The notes below the pieces were generated by a model. The model was given only the letters and a program-made list of their open reading frames with translations. It ran no database searches and was not told where the DNA came from. A program made the translations under genes and the position numbers. A stretch of DNA of 64,000 nt, from contig CAWGMT010000012.1 of assembly GCA_963823675.1 (NCBI GenBank), positions 558,001-622,000 on the forward strand. Direction: 5' to 3'. This document shows, piece by piece, positions 62,001 through 64,000 of the stretch (position 1 is the first letter of the stretch; each line of letters starts with the position of its first letter). This stretch comes from CAWGMT01 sp963823675. Its GTDB lineage: Bacteria > Planctomycetota > Planctomycetia > Isosphaerales > Isosphaeraceae.

Positions 62001-63108
62001 GCCAGTGGCCGCCGGTCACCATCAGGGTTGACTCCGCCAGACCGTAGCAGGGATAGAAGACCTCACGGCGAAATCCAAACGGCTCGAAAGCCTTCGTGAA
62101 CTCATCGAGGACTCGCGCCGAGATGGGCTCCGCCCCAACGCAGGCAACCTGCCAGGATCGCAGATCGAGCCCCTCACAATCGCGCGGCCTGATCTGGCGC
62201 GTGCACAGCTCGAAGGCGAAGTTCGGGCCGCACGTGATGGTCGCGCGATAACGGCTGATCGCGCTGAGCCACCGCAACGGCTTCTGGACGAACGACATCG
62301 GCGACATCAGCACCAGATCGGCGCCCGTGTGGACCGCCTGCAAGATATGCCCGATCAGGCCCATGTCATGGTACGCCGGCAGCCAAGAAACTCCGACGCA
62401 ATCCTCGGGAAAGAGATGCAGCAGTTCCTGCATGCGCAACAGATTGTGCGACAACGCCCGATGCGTCAGGCAGACCCCCTTCGGCGAGCCGGTGCTGCCC
62501 GAGGTGTACTGAAGGAACGCCACCTCGCCGGGGTCGAACGTCTCCCCCCTCGCCGCGCCGCTCTTTCCGTTCAGAAAGGCCGCTGCACCGGCGTCGAGTT
62601 TCTCCCCGCTCCCCGCTCCCCGCTCTCCACTCCCCGCTCCCCACGCCCCACTCCCGACAAGCTCGTTCACCGACATCCAGCGCAAGCCGGCCAGCCCCGG
62701 ATTGTGGACCAGACACCGCTCCCGATCCGCCATGACCTCGTCGGTCGTGATCAAGAGGGTCGCGCCCGAGTCGGAAACAATCGAGGCGAGCACCGGGTTC
62801 GGCCGCCCCAGGCGCTGATAGGCAACCGGCACGCCGACCACGCCGGCCCGCAAACAGCCGAAGAGGCCCTTGAGAAACTCCACGCCGGCGGGAAAAAACA
62901 AGATCGCTCGGTCCCCGCGCTGGCAATTCGCCAGGAGCGCCACACCCAGACGACGGGAGTGATCCTCCAGATCGGCGAACGTCAGCCGGACCTCCGCCTC
63001 GTCCCCGTCGGCCAGGAACGTGTATCCTTTCGCAGCCGACGCACCCGCCGATCGGCGTCGGAGCAAATCAACCAAGCTTGATTCGGCAATATTGTAGAAG
63101 TCCCGCAT
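56015..63108 (-). CDS. FAAL-ACP-KS-AT-cMT-ACP polyketide synthase (frameshifted)
   Basis: A loading-plus-extension protein of about 2,360 codons. The fatty acyl-AMP ligase (63080-61290) has YTSGSTGSPKGV, PCYGLAES and PKTSSGKVRRQ, and would load a fatty acid on the first ACP (FGLDSVTM, about 61100). KS (60960-59700): DTACSSSL, ESHGTGT, GHLESAAG. AT (59430-58400): GHSLGEY and AFHS, malonyl-type. cMT (57830-57050): EIGAGTGG. A structural KR remnant (WVDLDP region) follows with no catalytic KR, then ACP2 (FGLDSLMA, about 56380). So one C-methylated, unreduced beta-keto extension is expected. Indels lie near 59290, 58440, 57840 and 56700. The acidic C-terminal tail (SELELDVLIDDLL) may dock to the NRPS. 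Confidence 0.92.
58064..58195. repeat. Four in-frame 33-bp tandem repeats in the PKS linker
   Basis: Units start at 58064, 58097, 58130 and 58163, each GTAG.CA.CACGC.CCGCG-like on the plus strand. They encode 11-residue units such as HHAERGDYQQD in the AT-to-methyltransferase linker. The array is a clean multiple of three, so copy number can change without breaking the frame. Confidence 0.9.
62602..62656. repeat. Low-complexity GGGGAGC-type tandem repeat in the FAAL
   Basis: Several copies of a CCCCGCT/CCCCACT heptamer on the plus strand. It encodes the low-complexity insert GSGERGAGSGEK between the N-terminal part of the ligase and its ATP-binding loop. The flanking ligase sequence is normal. 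Confidence 0.75.
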
Positions 63109-63284
63109 CGATGTAATCTGCGAAAGATACGAAGTGCTATCCGCCTAAGTAGTTAGCTCGGAATTCAGAGGATCTGACGAATATGCGCAATTTGTTTAGT
63201 CTCTAGTATATCACGCGGGAATTAACGAGTGGGTGTCACGGGCGATCTGAAGGAAAGAAACAACATAACCGAAGGTTCGTTCCC
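63109..63284. promoter_or_regulatory. Divergent intergenic region upstream of the FAAL-PKS and the epimerase
   Basis: A 176-base gap between two divergent starts, noticeably AT-richer than the genes. It must hold promoters for both directions. I see AT-rich stretches (AGTATATCACG near 63207) but no convincing -35/-10 pair, operator palindrome or sigma-54 site. Confidence 0.4.
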
Positions 63285-64000
63285 ATGGGCCGAGCGCTCG
63301 TGACGGGTGGATCGGGATTGATTGGCAGTCACTTGGTCGAGCATCTGCTGTCGGAAGGGGATGAGGTGCGCGTTCTCCTGCGCAACGCCAGCCGCCCGGG
63401 CTGGCTGAGTTCAACGAGGGTTGACATCGACGTGGTGGCTGGCGACATCACCGACTTGACGGCGCTCGAGCGTGCGGTGCAGGGGACGGACGTGGTCTAT
63501 CACGTTGCCGGTCAGAACGCTGTCCTTTTCGGAGGAAGGCTTCAATCAGGTCAACCAGACCGGCGCGGCAACTGTCGCGGCCGCCTGCGCGGGCCGGACA
63601 ACTCCGCCGGTCATGGTGGCAGTTTCGTCGCTGGCGGCCGCGGGGCCGTCGTCACCGGGCCGCCCGCGGGTCGAGGCCGATCGCCCGGGCCCGATCACGG
63701 CGTATGGCCGCAGCAAGCTGCGGGGCGAGGAGACCTTGCGGAAATATGCGAGCCAAGTGCCGCTCACGATCATCCGGCCCCCCACCGTTTTTGGCCCTCG
63801 GGAACGCTATCTCTTGCGGATGTTCAAGCTGGTTTCACGCGGATGGCACGTCACGGTCGGGACCGGCGCGCTCGAACTCTCGCTCGTCGAGGTGCGCGAC
63901 CTGGCAGCGGGTCTTCGCCTGGCCGCCGCGCACGGCCGCCGATTGGCAGAGGCCCCGGAAGAGCCGTCAACCGGCGTCTACTTCCTGGCTCAGCCCGAAC
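63285..64000 (+). CDS. NAD-dependent epimerase/dehydratase family protein (frameshifted, runs off the window)
   Basis: Begins MGRALVTGGSGLIGSHLVEH, with the extended-SDR cofactor loop GGSGLIG. It continues with AGDITDLTALERAVQGTDVVYHVAG. After an indel near 63520 it goes on with NQVNQTGAATVAAAC, AVSSLAAAG, the catalytic YGRSK, and IIRPPTVFGPRE. This is the 3-beta-hydroxysteroid/dihydroflavonol reductase-like part of the family. It is divergent from the PKS and could belong to it, but that is not established. The C-terminus lies beyond position 64000. Confidence 0.82.
   Translation, partial: MGRALVTGGSGLIGSHLVEHLLSEGDEVRVLLRNASRPGWLSSTRVDIDVVAGDITDLTALERAVQGTDVVYHVAGQNAVLFGGRLQSGQPDRRGNCRGRLRGPDNSAGHGGSFVAGGRGAVVTGPPAGRGRSPGPDHGVWPQQAAGRGDLAEICEPSAAHDHPAPHRFWPSGTLSLADVQAGFTRMARHGRDRRARTLARRGARPGSGSSPGRRARPPIGRGPGRAVNRRLLPGSAR

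Noticed and set aside
1..64000. Transposase or integrase genes to explain the repeats.
   Set aside because: None was recognised on either strand; the repeats must depend on enzymes encoded elsewhere.

Overview
The window looks like a planctomycete chromosome, probably Isosphaeraceae-like. The DNA is GC-rich, an ECF sigma factor sits directly before a giant WD40 Ser/Thr kinase, and there are a CHAT-TPR protein, a PEP-CTERM-like remnant and many short palindromic dispersed repeats. No tRNA, rRNA, CRISPR array or transposase gene was seen. Many genes that keep all their catalytic motifs are cut by single-base frameshifts. I read most of these as indel errors in the sequence rather than true gene decay, and I give merged spans for them.

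Layout. (1) 1-4204, minus strand: a peptidoglycan/amino-sugar recycling operon (anmK, a sodium:solute symporter, murQ, a BadF-type sugar kinase), with two copies of an 85-bp palindromic repeat around anmK. (2) 4443-6215: a decayed toxin-antitoxin island. (3) 6303-16063: a HEAT-like protein, a CHAT-TPR protease-like protein, an ECF sigma factor and a membrane Ser/Thr kinase with WD40 repeats. (4) 16054-24744: a broken hypothetical gene, then an FAH-family hydrolase coupled to an Nramp-like transporter, then a fused E1 / E2 2-oxoacid dehydrogenase, an SDR and a family-2 glycosyltransferase. (5) 24745-28842: a small lipoprotein in a duplicated cassette, an exported hypothetical protein and a MacB/FtsX-type ABC exporter. 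(6) 29475-63108: a large PKS/NRPS locus. (7) 63285-end: an NAD-dependent epimerase-like gene, divergent from the cluster.

The PKS/NRPS locus has two arms. The plus arm encodes a fully reducing C-methylating PKS module (KS-AT-DH-cMT-psiKR-ER-KR-ACP), a condensation domain protein, and a large protein with a degenerate adenylation domain, a second adenylation domain, KR, PCP and a terminal thioester reductase. The minus arm starts with a fatty acyl-AMP ligase-ACP-KS-AT-cMT-ACP protein and continues into an NRPS (C-A-PCP) fused to two FabH/KAS III-like domains. The first keeps Cys-His-Asn; the second has lost them. An MbtH-like domain fused to a luciferase-type flavin monooxygenase and an esterase follow. 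The product is probably a C-methylated lipopeptide/polyketide hybrid. The PCP-KASIII-pseudoKASIII architecture and the MbtH-monooxygenase fusion are the strongest candidates for something undescribed.

Repeats are the second theme. At least six families of palindromic or dispersed repeats occur. One lies in frame inside the pseudo-KASIII domain, and a roughly 0.5-kb lipoprotein cassette is duplicated in direct orientation on both sides of the plus-strand PKS.
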